DNA from: Fischerella sp. PCC 9605
GTDB taxonomy: Bacteria > Cyanobacteriota > Cyanobacteriia > Cyanobacteriales > Nostocaceae
DNA: 64,000 nucleotides
Reading direction: 5' to 3'
Assembly (NCBI RefSeq): GCF_000517105.1
Contig: NZ_ALVT01000034.1
Location: forward strand, 271,047 to 335,046
Within the stretch, counting starts at the first letter, position 1, and every line of letters starts with the position of its first letter. The notes under the pieces were generated by a model, which did no database searches, was not told the origin of the DNA, and worked only from the letters and a program-made list of their open reading frames with translations. Shown piece by piece: positions 28,089 through 36,918 of this stretch. The translations under genes were made by a program, and so were the position numbers.

Positions 28089-28685
28089 ATGAGAGCCAAA
28101 CACATTATGACTCAAGATGTAGCAACTATCCGCGGTTCAGCTACTGTAGCAGAAGCAGTCAGACTCATGAGGCTCAAAGAATTGCGAGCGTTGATTGTAG
28201 AACCTCGTAACGATGCAGATGCTTACGGTATTGTTACCGAGACTGATATTGTGTCTAAGGTGGTCGCTTATGGAAAAGACCCCAAACAGACACATGTCTA
28301 CGAAATTATGAGCAAGCCCTGCATCGTTGTCAATCCTGACCTTGACGTGGAATATGTAGCACGGTTATTTGCCAATACAGGTGTTTGGCGTGCGCCTGTT
28401 ATCCAAGGTGAACTACTTGGTATTATTTCTACCACCGATATTATTACTAAGGGTGACTTTCTTGAAAAGCCCAAGCTAGAATTCTTGCAAAAAGAACTCC
28501 ACAAAGCCATATCGAATGCTCGCTCAATTTCCGTTAACTATGGTGCGGATTCTAAAAAAGCTGTTGAAGCTTGGAATTTTGTAGAGGAACTCCAAGCAGA
28601 AGCATGTTTTTATGGCGCACCAAAACCAGAAAAATCAGCTAGAGAGCTATTTTCTAATGGACGTCAATCAGTGAGTGTAGGTTAA
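28089..28685 (+). CDS. CBS-CP12 fusion protein
   Basis: About 198 residues from ATG 28089 (MRAKHIMTQDV), preceded by AAAGGAG; an upstream in-frame start is less likely. Residues 1-125 are a CBS pair (VYGIVTETDIVSK-like, LGIISTTDIITKGDF). The C-terminal part (ELHKAISNARSISVNYG, AWNFVEELQAEA, KPEKS) is a CP12 domain keeping the AWxxVEELQAEA core but without the N- or C-terminal Cys pairs. CBS-CP12 fusions are known from cyanobacteria and one has been shown to act on phosphoribulokinase with adenosine nucleotides. Here its place next to nif and hup genes suggests turning down CO2 fixation in nitrogen-fixing cells (inference). Confidence 0.85.
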   Translation: MRAKHIMTQDVATIRGSATVAEAVRLMRLKELRALIVEPRNDADAYGIVTETDIVSKVVAYGKDPKQTHVYEIMSKPCIVVNPDLDVEYVARLFANTGVWRAPVIQGELLGIISTTDIITKGDFLEKPKLEFLQKELHKAISNARSISVNYGADSKKAVEAWNFVEELQAEACFYGAPKPEKSARELFSNGRQSVSVG

Positions 28686-28735
28686 CAGTCTGATCGTAAA
28701 AGTAATCTGACTTAGCAACTGATCCTGAATTAATA

Positions 28736-28765
28736 GAAACCCGGTTTCTACAAGAAGCCGGGTTT
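28736..28765 (+). terminator. Hairpin after CBS-CP12
   Basis: GAAACCCGGTTTCT and AGAAGCCGGGTTT form a strong stem with a 3-base loop; no long U-tract. A dispersed palindromic element of this kind is common in cyanobacterial spacers and may serve as a terminator. Confidence 0.45.
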
Positions 28766-28876
28766 ATCCAAATTGATATCTTGCACCATTCTTAATAACC
28801 GTAGGGTAGACACACCCCATCGGCGTGAAATTAAGATTCTTCGAGTATATTAAGTGATACCTACCCTACATTAGTT

Positions 28877-29082
28877 AACATTGATAATCAAAATAATAAT
28901 GGTGCCACAGTTTTGATGTAGGCGCATTGGCTGGTAAGACAGAAGTAGTTCAGTTACTTTTAGAACACCATCCAAATTTAGAGTTACAAAAGTTAGACGA
29001 CTTCAAAGCAATAGATTTTGCTGCCACTTTAGAAGTCTTAAGAATTATTAAAAATGCACTCAATTACAGTAAAATCGGGTAA
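28877..29082 (+). pseudogene. Ankyrin-repeat relic
   Basis: Translation gives NIDNQNNNGATVLM then a stop/frameshift at about 28916-28920, then ALAGKTEVVQLLLEHHPNLE and a tail ending at TAA 29080-29082. The pattern G-T-LM-A--G--EVVQLLLE is ankyrin. No start codon or complete repeat set remains, so it is a decayed fragment. Confidence 0.6.
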
Positions 29083-29680
29083 AACTTATCATGACCTACA
29101 AAGTAATCCTACTGATCGGTCTTACCCGACCTCAAGCATATAAATGCATCTACTCAGTCATATGCGTTTAATGTTTATCCTAGATTCATAGAAGAGTGAG
29201 AATAAATATCATGAATCAAATACCTTTATTTATTTGGTTAAACCGTGCAATTTTCTTTGAGAACTTTTAGCAAGATAATTCTTAGAAGTTGCAAGGAAGT
29301 CATCAGCATATACTCTTTATTTCACGGGAGTTTACGTACATTTCAGGGAAACTTGAGGCATAACAGATAGTAGATATAATTTGGAAGTTGAGAATAATTT
29401 TCTAACCCTTATTTATGAATTAATTGATGATATTTTTGAGAGTTATATTTTACAAATTAATAGTATCAAAAGATTCTTTTTTTTGATTATTTATGTTTAT
29501 TATAGGTCTAGCTAGCTTTTTTGGACAAAAGCTGTATATGTGTAGCGATAGCTGGGAGGTCAAATGTAGTGAAATAGCTGCCTTTGATGATTATGGAACT
29601 TAGACTCTTTAGAGACTAATTGAGATGTACTATATGCAATTGTACTTAGAAAGTAAATTGAGAATCGCAGAGAGAAGGAG
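29083..29680. other. AT-rich spacer
   Basis: About 600 bases with no gene, tRNA or clear repeat seen. It should contain the promoter of the gene at 29681, which has GAAGGAG just before its ATG. Confidence 0.45.
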
Positions 29681-30049
29681 ATGAAGAAGAATTTTTTGCC
29701 CAAGGATGATTCACATCCTATTCAACTGACATCAGCAGATATTATACTGCGCCAGCGACTAGAGAATTCTATTAGCAGTTATTTTTATAATGCTTGCGAT
29801 CGCACTATTCAAAATTTGTTATCTAGTTGTCGATGGTATGTCACAAGTCATGCTAGTGCTTTAACCTTAGTAATCGAATGTACAGACCAAATTACTAACT
29901 GGCGTGTCCTTCAAAAAATCGTGCCAATGGCAGCAGTTTTAGGTGAGATCGTGAGCAGTGCTAAAATTCGCGTTTATCCACCCAAAAAAGAAGGAATGCC
30001 TTTTGAAATGAGAGTAGATGAGCTATCAGTTTACCGAGATATGGCTTAA
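29681..30049 (+). CDS. Unknown 122-residue protein, paralogue of the gene at 56255
   Basis: ATG at 29681 follows GAGAAGGAG. The protein (MKKNFLPKDDSHPIQLTSAD, FYNACDRTIQNLLSSCRWYV, AKIRVYPPKKEGMPFEMRVD) shares length and many positions with the protein at 56255: MKK-FL-DD, ACDR--Q-LLS-C-WY-T, KIRV-PP---GMPFE--V-E-S-YRD. No known domain is recognised; it looks soluble, mixed alpha/beta. It converges on hupW and lies next to hydrogenase genes; its role is unknown. Confidence 0.75.
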   Translation: MKKNFLPKDDSHPIQLTSADIILRQRLENSISSYFYNACDRTIQNLLSSCRWYVTSHASALTLVIECTDQITNWRVLQKIVPMAAVLGEIVSSAKIRVYPPKKEGMPFEMRVDELSVYRDMA

Positions 30050-30110
30050 TGGTTGTTGGTTGTTGGTTGTTTGTTGTTGGGTGTTTACTACTAACTACTA
30101 ACCACTAACT
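30050..30110. repeat. GGTTGTTGGTTGTTTG hairpin before the hupW stop
   Basis: GGTTGTTGGTTGTTGGTTGT pairs imperfectly with ACTACTAACTACTAACCACT between two convergent genes. Confidence 0.55.
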
Positions 30111-30619
30111 CCCTGTTCAATCATTGCTTTAATTTCTGCAAAAACTAAGTCAGCAGAGTTTTTGACAACAGGACTTAACTCCCAACCAAAACCAAGATTT
30201 GCTGCTTCAATTAGGTAAACTATCACCTCTTGGGGAAAGTCATTCTCAAAGATTTTCCTACCTGCGGCTAAAGCATTATCCCAACGAAAATCATGCAAAT
30301 TATAAGTAGGTTCCGGCAGGGCCTCTAGTTCTTTTCCAGGAACTTTAAACACAGCGCCCGGTTCGGAACCCGTTGCACTTGCATCAATAATTATTAACTG
30401 TTTACTACCTCTTGCTTGAAACATCACTTCCATCCCAGCAGTTCCGCAATCATAAACTTGTAAGTGAGGATGGGGATGTTTGGCGAGATATTGCTGTAGG
30501 CGTTGAGCAATAATTACGCCTACAGCATCATCGCTGCGGTTAAGATTTCCACAACCAATAATCGTTATTTGTCCTACCCTGCGGGAAGCTGAATAAAGTG
30601 CGTCTATTTCGTTTGTCAT
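30098..30619 (-). CDS. hupW: HupW, uptake hydrogenase maturation endopeptidase
   Basis: A 173-residue HyaD/HycI-family protease: IIGCGNLNRSDDAVGVIIAQ (first metal Asp/Glu region), VYDCGTAGMEVMFQARG, LIIIDAS (second Asp), TYNLHDFRWDNAL (His). It clips the C-terminal tail of HupL after [NiFe] insertion. The hupSL genes are 10 kb away, separated by the cox cluster. Expressed opposite to its neighbour at 29681. Confidence 0.88.
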   Translation of the reverse strand: MTNEIDALYSASRRVGQITIIGCGNLNRSDDAVGVIIAQRLQQYLAKHPHPHLQVYDCGTAGMEVMFQARGSKQLIIIDASATGSEPGAVFKVPGKELEALPEPTYNLHDFRWDNALAAGRKIFENDFPQEVIVYLIEAANLGFGWELSPVVKNSADLVFAEIKAMIEQGVSG

Positions 30620-30877
30620 TTGTTATTCCTAAAGTCTGTAGCGACTGTCTTAAAAGTCAAGCGATCGCACTACGTTTTGGTGGGTTCGCTGGAACGAAAA
30701 GCTATTATGGTTGGCGATCGCCTATCCTCACGACACCATAGCTGGTCACTGCATCGGGAAAATAGATAAAGTCGATTTTAATTAGCTAAAAGGCAGATTG
30801 CTTTCTCATTGTGGCGAAAAAGATTAATTTGATGATAGGTTGAGTTCTGTGAAATATTACCGATGTAGAGCAAGCCA

Positions 30878-31357
30878 TTGATTGAGATTAGACCAATCCA
30901 GCGACATCAGATAGAACAAGCCAAGCAAATCGTTATGGGAGTTTCACTAGAAATTTGGCAAGGTGTACTGACTGAAGCTGATTTCAGGCGCTTAGATTCA
31001 ATGTCCGATATCGAGAATGTGCAGTCACACTATTTCGACAACCGTGGTACTTTCTTGGTCTTGGTCGATGGTGAACAAGTTGTAGGCACTGGGGCAATTC
31101 GACGATTCGATGATCAAATCTGTGAACTCAAGCGAATGTGGTTTCTCAAAGAGTATCGAGGACAGGGGTTAGGCTGGAAAATGGCTCAAATGCTCTTCGA
31201 TTTTGCACGGCAGGCAGGATATTGGAAAGTGAGACTTGACCTCGCTAACGATGAGCGGCAACCACAAGCACTCAAACTTTACAGAAAACTTGATTTCTAC
31301 CCAATTGAACGCTACAACGATAGTTCCTGTACTGTGTTCATGGAGAAGATTTTATAA
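30878..31357 (+). CDS. GNAT N-acetyltransferase
   Basis: A 159-residue GNAT enzyme starting at TTG 30878 (MIEIRPIQRHQIEQAKQIV). Acetyl-CoA motif is KEYRGQGLGWKMAQMLFDFA; LRKL-type motif B is PQALKLYRKLDFYPIERYND. Substrate unknown. Isolated gene. Confidence 0.8.
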   Translation: MIEIRPIQRHQIEQAKQIVMGVSLEIWQGVLTEADFRRLDSMSDIENVQSHYFDNRGTFLVLVDGEQVVGTGAIRRFDDQICELKRMWFLKEYRGQGLGWKMAQMLFDFARQAGYWKVRLDLANDERQPQALKLYRKLDFYPIERYNDSSCTVFMEKIL

Positions 31358-31909
31358 CCGCAAAATCAGGAGTGATAGTCAAGCAGCCCAACAGTGGGTT
31401 GGAGCCGAACGGCGAGGGGTGATTGCTTAGAGTTTCGGTGTTATCTGCATCAGCTCAACTGTGTCATTAAATTCATATCAGGTGTAAATTAGAAAAACTG
31501 AAGAATTATTTGATGTTTTTATTTACAAATAAAATTTAGTTTGTATTATACCATTATTTTTTCATATAAAATTACTGAAAAATATTTTTATTAATCAGCA
31601 AAAAGTTTATATCAATACATTACTAATAATAGTTCACTATTCACATTTGGTAATTATAGTTCTAATTAAAAAATACATTTTTTAGTTTTGTTTAAGAATA
31701 TTATCGTTGTATGCTAATTATTAAGTTTTGAGTCTAAAAATTAAACTAAATTCATCCAAGCCTAAAACCAAGCTGATTCTTAACTAACCGGATTTCGTCA
31801 CGTACAGATTATAACTATATCGGTTAGATATGAATGCCTGTAGTGATATTTATGAATGCCAATCTTGGAAGTTGAGCTTATATGCAGTAGATATGCCTAG
31901 GAGAATTCC
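31358..31909. other. AT-rich spacer before the oxidase operon
   Basis: About 550 bases, strongly AT-rich from 31480 to 31760, with no gene seen. The promoter of the DUF2231-coxBAC unit should lie here; no NtcA box (GTA-N8-TAC) was found by eye. AGGAG precedes the next start. Confidence 0.45.
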
Positions 31910-32410
31910 ATGCTTGAGTATTTAACACGTTTGAACGACCATAATTTACCTTATCCAGACACGATTCATCCCATCATCGTTCACTTTGTAATTGCGATGG
32001 TGTTGTTTGCTTTTGTTTGCGATGTAGTTGGTTATTTTACCCGTAACTCCCGTCTTTTTGAGGTGAGTTGGTGGAATATGTTTCTAGCTACCATTGCTAT
32101 CTTCGTCGCTATCATTTTTGGTCAGTTTGAAGCAGGTCTAGCAAGACCTTACCACCTAGCAAAATCAGTGCTGAATATGCATACCCTGATTGGCTGGTCA
32201 CTTTCGGGAATCATTGCAGCAATTACAGCTTGGCGTTATGTAATTCGTACACGCAACCCCCAGAAATTACCAATTGCTTATTTGGGAGTAGGGCTGATAT
32301 TGACTGTCATAGTTGGTATGCAAGTATATCTGGGGGATCAACTTGTTTGGGTGTATGGACTGCACACAGTACCAGTTGTTGAAGCGGTAAAGGATGGTAT
32401 TTTGCGATGA
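31910..32410 (+). CDS. DUF2231-like membrane protein (oxidase operon, first)
   Basis: A 166-residue protein with four membrane segments. DTIHPIIVHFVIAMVLFAFV near the start carries a His pair in the first helix; a further His occurs in LNMHTLIGWSLSG and in YGLHTVPVVEAV. His placement suggests heme or quinone interaction. Sequence and length fit DUF2231. It overlaps the next gene by four bases (ATGA) and heads the coxBAC cluster, so it probably belongs to the same respiratory unit. Confidence 0.78.
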   Translation: MLEYLTRLNDHNLPYPDTIHPIIVHFVIAMVLFAFVCDVVGYFTRNSRLFEVSWWNMFLATIAIFVAIIFGQFEAGLARPYHLAKSVLNMHTLIGWSLSGIIAAITAWRYVIRTRNPQKLPIAYLGVGLILTVIVGMQVYLGDQLVWVYGLHTVPVVEAVKDGILR

Positions 32411-33012
32411 ACTCTGAACTAATTGACCAATTGAAAGTGCAATTAGGCGCAAACGGACTGCCTTACACCATTCCTATTCATCCCAACTTAGTTCATCTCA
32501 CCTTGGGTTTGTTCATCATTGGGATTTTCTTTGATATTGTCGGTGTATTCTTTCCCCTGCAAAAATTCGTCTTTAAGTTTTTGGCAATTCCGGTTGAACG
32601 TGCCAACTTCTTTGATGTTGGCTGGTACAACATGCTAGCTTCTGCCATCATCACCTTTTTTACAGTGGCAGCAGGCTTTTATGAAATCATGTTGGCAGAA
32701 GCGCCACTAGATGTGAAGAGTGCTTGGGGATTGCAGGCCATGGAAACAATGCTTTGGCATGGTGTAGGTGGTGTTTTACTATTAGCGCTAATTGTTGGCA
32801 TGACAGTTTGGCGGGGATTCCAGCGCTTCGCTTGGCGCAAAGACGAAGATAGACAAGTGCAGCTGAGTTATCTAGTTGTGGGAATGGCAATCATGTTTGT
32901 GATGTACGTCCACGGCACACTGGGAGCACAACTAGCTGCTGAATTTGGAGTACACAATACTGCCGACCAGTTACTAAGAGTCGGTCAAGACCTCAACGCA
33001 ATGATTAAGTAA
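32407..33012 (+). CDS. DUF2231-like membrane protein (oxidase operon, second)
   Basis: A 201-residue protein with four membrane segments, related to the preceding one: PYTIPIHPNLVHLTLGLFII, MLWHGVGGVLLLALIVGMTV, MYVHGTLGAQLAAEFGVHNT. The conserved His in IHPNLVH, WHG and VHNT are placed like those of its neighbour, so the two may form a heterodimer. Coupled by ATGA to the upstream gene, 64 bases before coxB. Confidence 0.78.
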   Translation: MNSELIDQLKVQLGANGLPYTIPIHPNLVHLTLGLFIIGIFFDIVGVFFPLQKFVFKFLAIPVERANFFDVGWYNMLASAIITFFTVAAGFYEIMLAEAPLDVKSAWGLQAMETMLWHGVGGVLLLALIVGMTVWRGFQRFAWRKDEDRQVQLSYLVVGMAIMFVMYVHGTLGAQLAAEFGVHNTADQLLRVGQDLNAMIK

Positions 33013-33076
33013 ATGTTGATTGTTGACTGTTGTTTGTTGTTTGTTTCAACCAACCACCAACCACCAACTACTAACC

Positions 33077-34042
33077 ATGAAAATCCAGAAATTACTGAAG
33101 ATTTTAACCTTGATTACGAGTGCGATCGCTCTTGTTACTACCAGTCTCTGGATTGGGAAACAGGCTTACTCCTGGCTTCCTCCAGAAGCTGCTGCTGAAT
33201 CGCGACTCGTTGATGATTTGATTAGCTTCTTGGTTACACTCGGAGCATTCATTTTCCTGGGAGTTACCGGAACGCTGATATATTCCGTAATTTTCCATCG
33301 GGCGAAAAAGGGCGAGATTATTGACGGGCCTCCAATAGAAGGTAATATAACCCTAGAAGTTGTCTGGACAGCCATTCCAATTTTGCTAGTGTTTTGGATT
33401 GCTGGTTACAGCTACCAAATCTACGAGCAAATGGGTATTCAAGGACCAATGGAGCACGTCCACCTGCACATCCCAATAGGAATGGAATCGGCCTATGCAG
33501 CACCGATGCAGGACACGGGGACGCGGGGACACGGTGACGCGGAGACATCTTCTGTATTGGTGGCAAACTCAGAATCTGTAGAAAAAATCGACGTTCTTGC
33601 TAAACAATGGGCTTGGGTCTTCCACTATCCAGAAAAAAATGTCACCAGTACTGAACTGCACCTACCTGCTAATAAAAGAGTGCGTTTGGCACTGCAATCA
33701 GAGGATGTTCTACACGGCTTCTACGTTCCCGCCTTTCGTGTAAAGCAAGATATTGTTCCCAATCAAACTATTGACTTTGAATTCACTCCTATCCGTACTG
33801 GCAAATATCGACTGACTGATTCTCAATACAGTGGCACTTACTTTGCAACCATGCAAGCGAATGTAGTAGTTGAATCCGCTGAAGATTACCACCATTGGCT
33901 TGCCAAAACTGCAACCCACAAGCCGACAACTGCATCAAATCAGGCAGCTTCTGAATATGCCCAAGCTGCAAATCAGTCATCCCCATCCGGTTGGGCAACA
34001 GTCGCCCCTGCCGAACCTCCTCTAGTCAATTATCCTGGGTGA
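33077..34042 (+). CDS. coxB: Oxidase subunit II without CuA site (ARTO-type)
   Basis: 321 residues from ATG 33077 (MKIQKLLKIL). Two membrane segments (about 8-30, 48-72 and 92-112 region) and a periplasmic cupredoxin-like domain. In true cytochrome c oxidases the CuA motif is C-x-E-x-C-G-x-x-H-x-x-M; here the same place reads DSQYSGTYFATM (D248, Q250, S252, F256), only H213 and M259 remaining. Subunit II of the cyanobacterial alternative oxidase (ARTO), thought to use quinol, lacks CuA in this way. Residues about 144-157 (MQDTGTRGHGDAET) come from a repeat insertion at 33505-33550. Confidence 0.9.
   Translation: MKIQKLLKILTLITSAIALVTTSLWIGKQAYSWLPPEAAAESRLVDDLISFLVTLGAFIFLGVTGTLIYSVIFHRAKKGEIIDGPPIEGNITLEVVWTAIPILLVFWIAGYSYQIYEQMGIQGPMEHVHLHIPIGMESAYAAPMQDTGTRGHGDAETSSVLVANSESVEKIDVLAKQWAWVFHYPEKNVTSTELHLPANKRVRLALQSEDVLHGFYVPAFRVKQDIVPNQTIDFEFTPIRTGKYRLTDSQYSGTYFATMQANVVVESAEDYHHWLAKTATHKPTTASNQAASEYAQAANQSSPSGWATVAPAEPPLVNYPG
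33505..33550. repeat. GGACACGGGGACGCGG repeat inserted in coxB
   Basis: ACACGGGGACGCGGGGACAC and GGTGACGCGGAGAC match the arms of the hairpin element at 5605-5735 and 57955-58036. It is read in frame as about 14 Gly/Thr/Asp-rich residues in a loop of subunit II. Confidence 0.65.
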
Positions 34043-34421
34043 AGTACCCACAGACTTCGCTTACGCTACGTCTGGGGCTTCCTGTCTCATTCGCCATCGC
34101 CACGTTAGGAATTCCTATCGCTAGGAGTTCGGGACTAAACCCGATGATGGTCTTACACAGCGTCTCTCGGTTTGCACCGTTTATCCTCTCAAGGAGGAAC
34201 CCAGGCAGCCGCCCTGCAACGCAGCGGCAGTTTGATTTTTGCTTCGACACGTTTACCTTGGATTTACGACAATAGTCAACCACGATTCGCTTACGTCTTA
34301 AGCGATCTCTGATGTTTCTGCGGCAAGCAAAGTAGCTGCTACTTCGGATTAGCCTTTATGTGACCTACAGTTGGGCGGGTCAACAACCATCAGTATTTTC
34401 CCATATAAAGGAAACAAAGCG
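34043..34421. mobile_element. coxB-coxA spacer, possible IS200/IS605-type end relic
   Basis: About 380 bases without a gene. On the minus strand the stretch 34040-34200 has AATGAGACAGGAAGCCCC followed by a hairpin (CAGACGTAGCGTAAGCGAAG-type) and GTACTTCAC, a layout like the right end of IS200/IS605 elements that carry tnpB. No tnpB coding remains. 34200-34260 and 34285-34330 hold other short repeats. AAAGGAA precedes coxA. Confidence 0.3.
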
Positions 34422-36125
34422 ATGACGAATATTTCCATCGAAAGCATCGGTATCGCAGATGAACAATCTCACCACGACAGTTCCAACGACTGGAAGCGAT
34501 ACTTCAGCTTTAGCACTGACCACAAGGTCATTGGTATTCAGTATCTTGTTACCTCGTTCATATTCTTTCTTGTCGGCGGTATATTTGCGATGGTGCTGCG
34601 GGGGGAATTAATTACACCCGAAGCAGATTTAGTCGATCGCACCATGTACAACGGTATGTTCACCATGCATGGCACAGTCATGCTGTTCTTGTGGACATTC
34701 CCATCACTGGTAGGCCTAGCCAACTACCTCGTACCACTTATGATTGGCGCACGCGACATGGCATTTCCCCGCCTCAACGCCGCCGCCTTTTGGATGGTGC
34801 CGATAGTCGGCATTCTATTGATGGCCAGCTTTTTTGTCCCTGGCGGCCCAGCCCAAGCTGGTTGGTGGTCTTACCCGCCAGTTAGTCTCCAAAACCCCAC
34901 AGGTAACTTAATTAACGGTCAAGTTATCTGGCTGTTGGCGGTAGCAATTTCCGGCGTATCCTCAATTATGGGGGCAGTCAACTTTGTCACCACCATAGTC
35001 AAGATGCGCGCACCGGGCATGACTTTCTTCCGGATGCCCTTATTTGTTTGGGCAGTATTCAGCGCTCAGATTATCCAACTCTTCGGACTCCCAGCACTGA
35101 CAGCAGGCGCGGTGATGCTGCTACTCGACCTCACAGTTGGTACGGGCTTTTTTGATCCCGCCAATGGAGGGAATCCAGTTATGTTCCAGCATTACTTCTG
35201 GTTCTACTCCCACCCCGCTGTTTACGTGATAATTTTGCCCATTTTCGGCATTTTCTCGGAAATATTTCCAGTTTATGCCCGTAAACCCCTATTTGGTTAT
35301 AAAGTAGTCGCCGTTTCCTCACTCCTGATTGCCGTAGTCAGCGCTATTGTCTGGGTACATCACATGTACGTCAGTGGTACTCCCGGCTGGATGCGGATGA
35401 TTTTCATGCTGACAACGATGTTTGTATCTGTACCCACTGGTATTAAGGTGTTTGCCTGGGTAGCGACGATTTGGGGCGGTAGAATGCGGTTAACTACACC
35501 CATGCTGTTTGCCCTAGGTGGATTGGTGTTGTTTGTGTTTGCAGGCATTACAGGCATCATACTTTCCTCCGTGCCTGTTGATGTTCACGTCAACAATACC
35601 TACTTTGTTGTTGGTCACTTCCATTATGTTCTGTATGGGACGGTGACGATGGGAATGTATGCAGCCATCTATCACTGGTTCCCGAAGATGACTGGACGGA
35701 TGTACTACGAAGGCTTAGGCCAACTACACTTCTGGTTAGCATTCATCGGCACTAACCTTAACTTTTTCCCCATGCATCCCTTAGGATTACAAGGAATGTT
35801 GCGTAGAGTCTCTTCCTACGCACCAGAGTATGAATTCTGGAATATTGTTGCTAGTCTTGGCGCATTTCTATTAGGTATGTCTACGCTACCGTTTATTCTC
35901 AATATGATTGGTGCATGGATGCAGGGTGAGAAAGCACCAGATAACCCCTGGCACGCAATTGGCTTGGAATGGGAGGTTTCTTCACCACCTCCTGTAGAAA
36001 ACTTTGAAGAGATTCCTGTTGTTGTCAGCGCACCTTATGGTTATGGCAAGTCGGAACCATTAGTTGCTCAAGCTCACACACAGAAGCATGTATCTGTCAG
36101 CCCAACTTTGACAGGTGTAGAATAA
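34422..36125 (+). CDS. coxA: Heme-copper oxidase subunit I (A2 type)
   Basis: 567 residues from ATG 34422, twelve membrane segments. Heme ligand His in GMFTMHGTVMLFLW; CuB and Tyr-His site in FWFYSHPAVYVIILP; CuB His pair WVHHMYVSG; heme ligands VVGHFHYVLYG. The YSHPAVY motif (Tyr-Ser before the His, Ala in place of Glu) marks an A2-type oxidase in which YS replaces the D-channel Glu. With the CuA-less CoxB it should be a quinol-type terminal oxidase of the heterocyst-protective kind. coxC follows after a repeat-bearing spacer. Confidence 0.95.
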   Translation: MTNISIESIGIADEQSHHDSSNDWKRYFSFSTDHKVIGIQYLVTSFIFFLVGGIFAMVLRGELITPEADLVDRTMYNGMFTMHGTVMLFLWTFPSLVGLANYLVPLMIGARDMAFPRLNAAAFWMVPIVGILLMASFFVPGGPAQAGWWSYPPVSLQNPTGNLINGQVIWLLAVAISGVSSIMGAVNFVTTIVKMRAPGMTFFRMPLFVWAVFSAQIIQLFGLPALTAGAVMLLLDLTVGTGFFDPANGGNPVMFQHYFWFYSHPAVYVIILPIFGIFSEIFPVYARKPLFGYKVVAVSSLLIAVVSAIVWVHHMYVSGTPGWMRMIFMLTTMFVSVPTGIKVFAWVATIWGGRMRLTTPMLFALGGLVLFVFAGITGIILSSVPVDVHVNNTYFVVGHFHYVLYGTVTMGMYAAIYHWFPKMTGRMYYEGLGQLHFWLAFIGTNLNFFPMHPLGLQGMLRRVSSYAPEYEFWNIVASLGAFLLGMSTLPFILNMIGAWMQGEKAPDNPWHAIGLEWEVSSPPPVENFEEIPVVVSAPYGYGKSEPLVAQAHTQKHVSVSPTLTGVE

Positions 36126-36149
36126 CGCGGCCAGATCTTTGTGTCTTTG

Positions 36150-36232
36150 TGCCTACCCTGCGGGAAGCCGCTGCGCGTCTATGTGGTGAAAAAGCAATGA
36201 TTAGAACCACCAAGACACTAAGACACGAAGTT
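36150..36232. repeat. Palindromic repeats between coxA and coxC
   Basis: CCCTGCGGGAAGCCGCTGCG at 36156 belongs to the GCAGCGGCTTCCCG family; ACCACCAAGACACTAAGACA at 36208 belongs to the 2876-2940 hairpin family. No gene. Confidence 0.6.
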
Positions 36233-36315
36233 AAAAAGCTCATTCTTGAGCATGAATTTCCACATCACGCTTCAGCAAAGCTGTCACAGCTTGCAAATAA
36301 AGGAGAATTCAAGCA

Positions 36316-36918
36316 ATGGACGGTTATATGATTTCAGAGGAGTTGCAACTGCATCAGACAGAGCATGTTCATGACGAAGAAGGCAATAAGATGTTTGGCT
36401 TCGTTGTGTTTTTGCTATCTGAAAGTGTTATTTTTCTCAGCTTTTTCGCTGGATATATTGTTTATAAAATAACAACTCCCAACTGGCTGCCACCTGGTAT
36501 TGAAGGATTAGAAGTTGTAGCGCCTGCAATTAATACGGTGGTTCTTGTTGCCAGTAGCTTTGTCATCTACTTCGCAGAACGTGCCCTTGGACGTCACAAT
36601 TTATGGGGTTTTCGCCTGTATCTGTTGGCGACGATCGCGATGGGAAGTTACTTTTTGTTTGGACAGGCAATTGAATGGAATAGCTTGGAATTTGGCTTTA
36701 CTTCCGGTGCATTTGGTGGGATGTTTTATCTGCTCACTGGTTTCCACGGTTTGCACGTTCTGACTGGCATCTTGTTGCAATTGATTATTTTGGTACGTTC
36801 CTTCATTCCAGGTAATTACGATTCTGGTCACTTTGGAGTGAATGCCACTTCGCTGTTTTGGCACTTTGTTGACGTAATTTGGATTATTTTGTTTATTCTG
36901 ATCTATATATGGCAGTGA
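36316..36918 (+). CDS. coxC: Heme-copper oxidase subunit III
   Basis: A 200-residue subunit III with five membrane segments, the usual short bacterial form. Typical positions: FLLSESVIFLSFFAGYIVYK, ERALGRHNLWGFRLYL, FYLLTGFHGLHVLTGILLQL, and the C-terminal SLFWHFVDVIWIILFILIYI. AAGGAG lies upstream of ATG 36316 (MDGYMISEE). Last gene of the oxidase unit. Confidence 0.93.
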   Translation: MDGYMISEELQLHQTEHVHDEEGNKMFGFVVFLLSESVIFLSFFAGYIVYKITTPNWLPPGIEGLEVVAPAINTVVLVASSFVIYFAERALGRHNLWGFRLYLLATIAMGSYFLFGQAIEWNSLEFGFTSGAFGGMFYLLTGFHGLHVLTGILLQLIILVRSFIPGNYDSGHFGVNATSLFWHFVDVIWIILFILIYIWQ

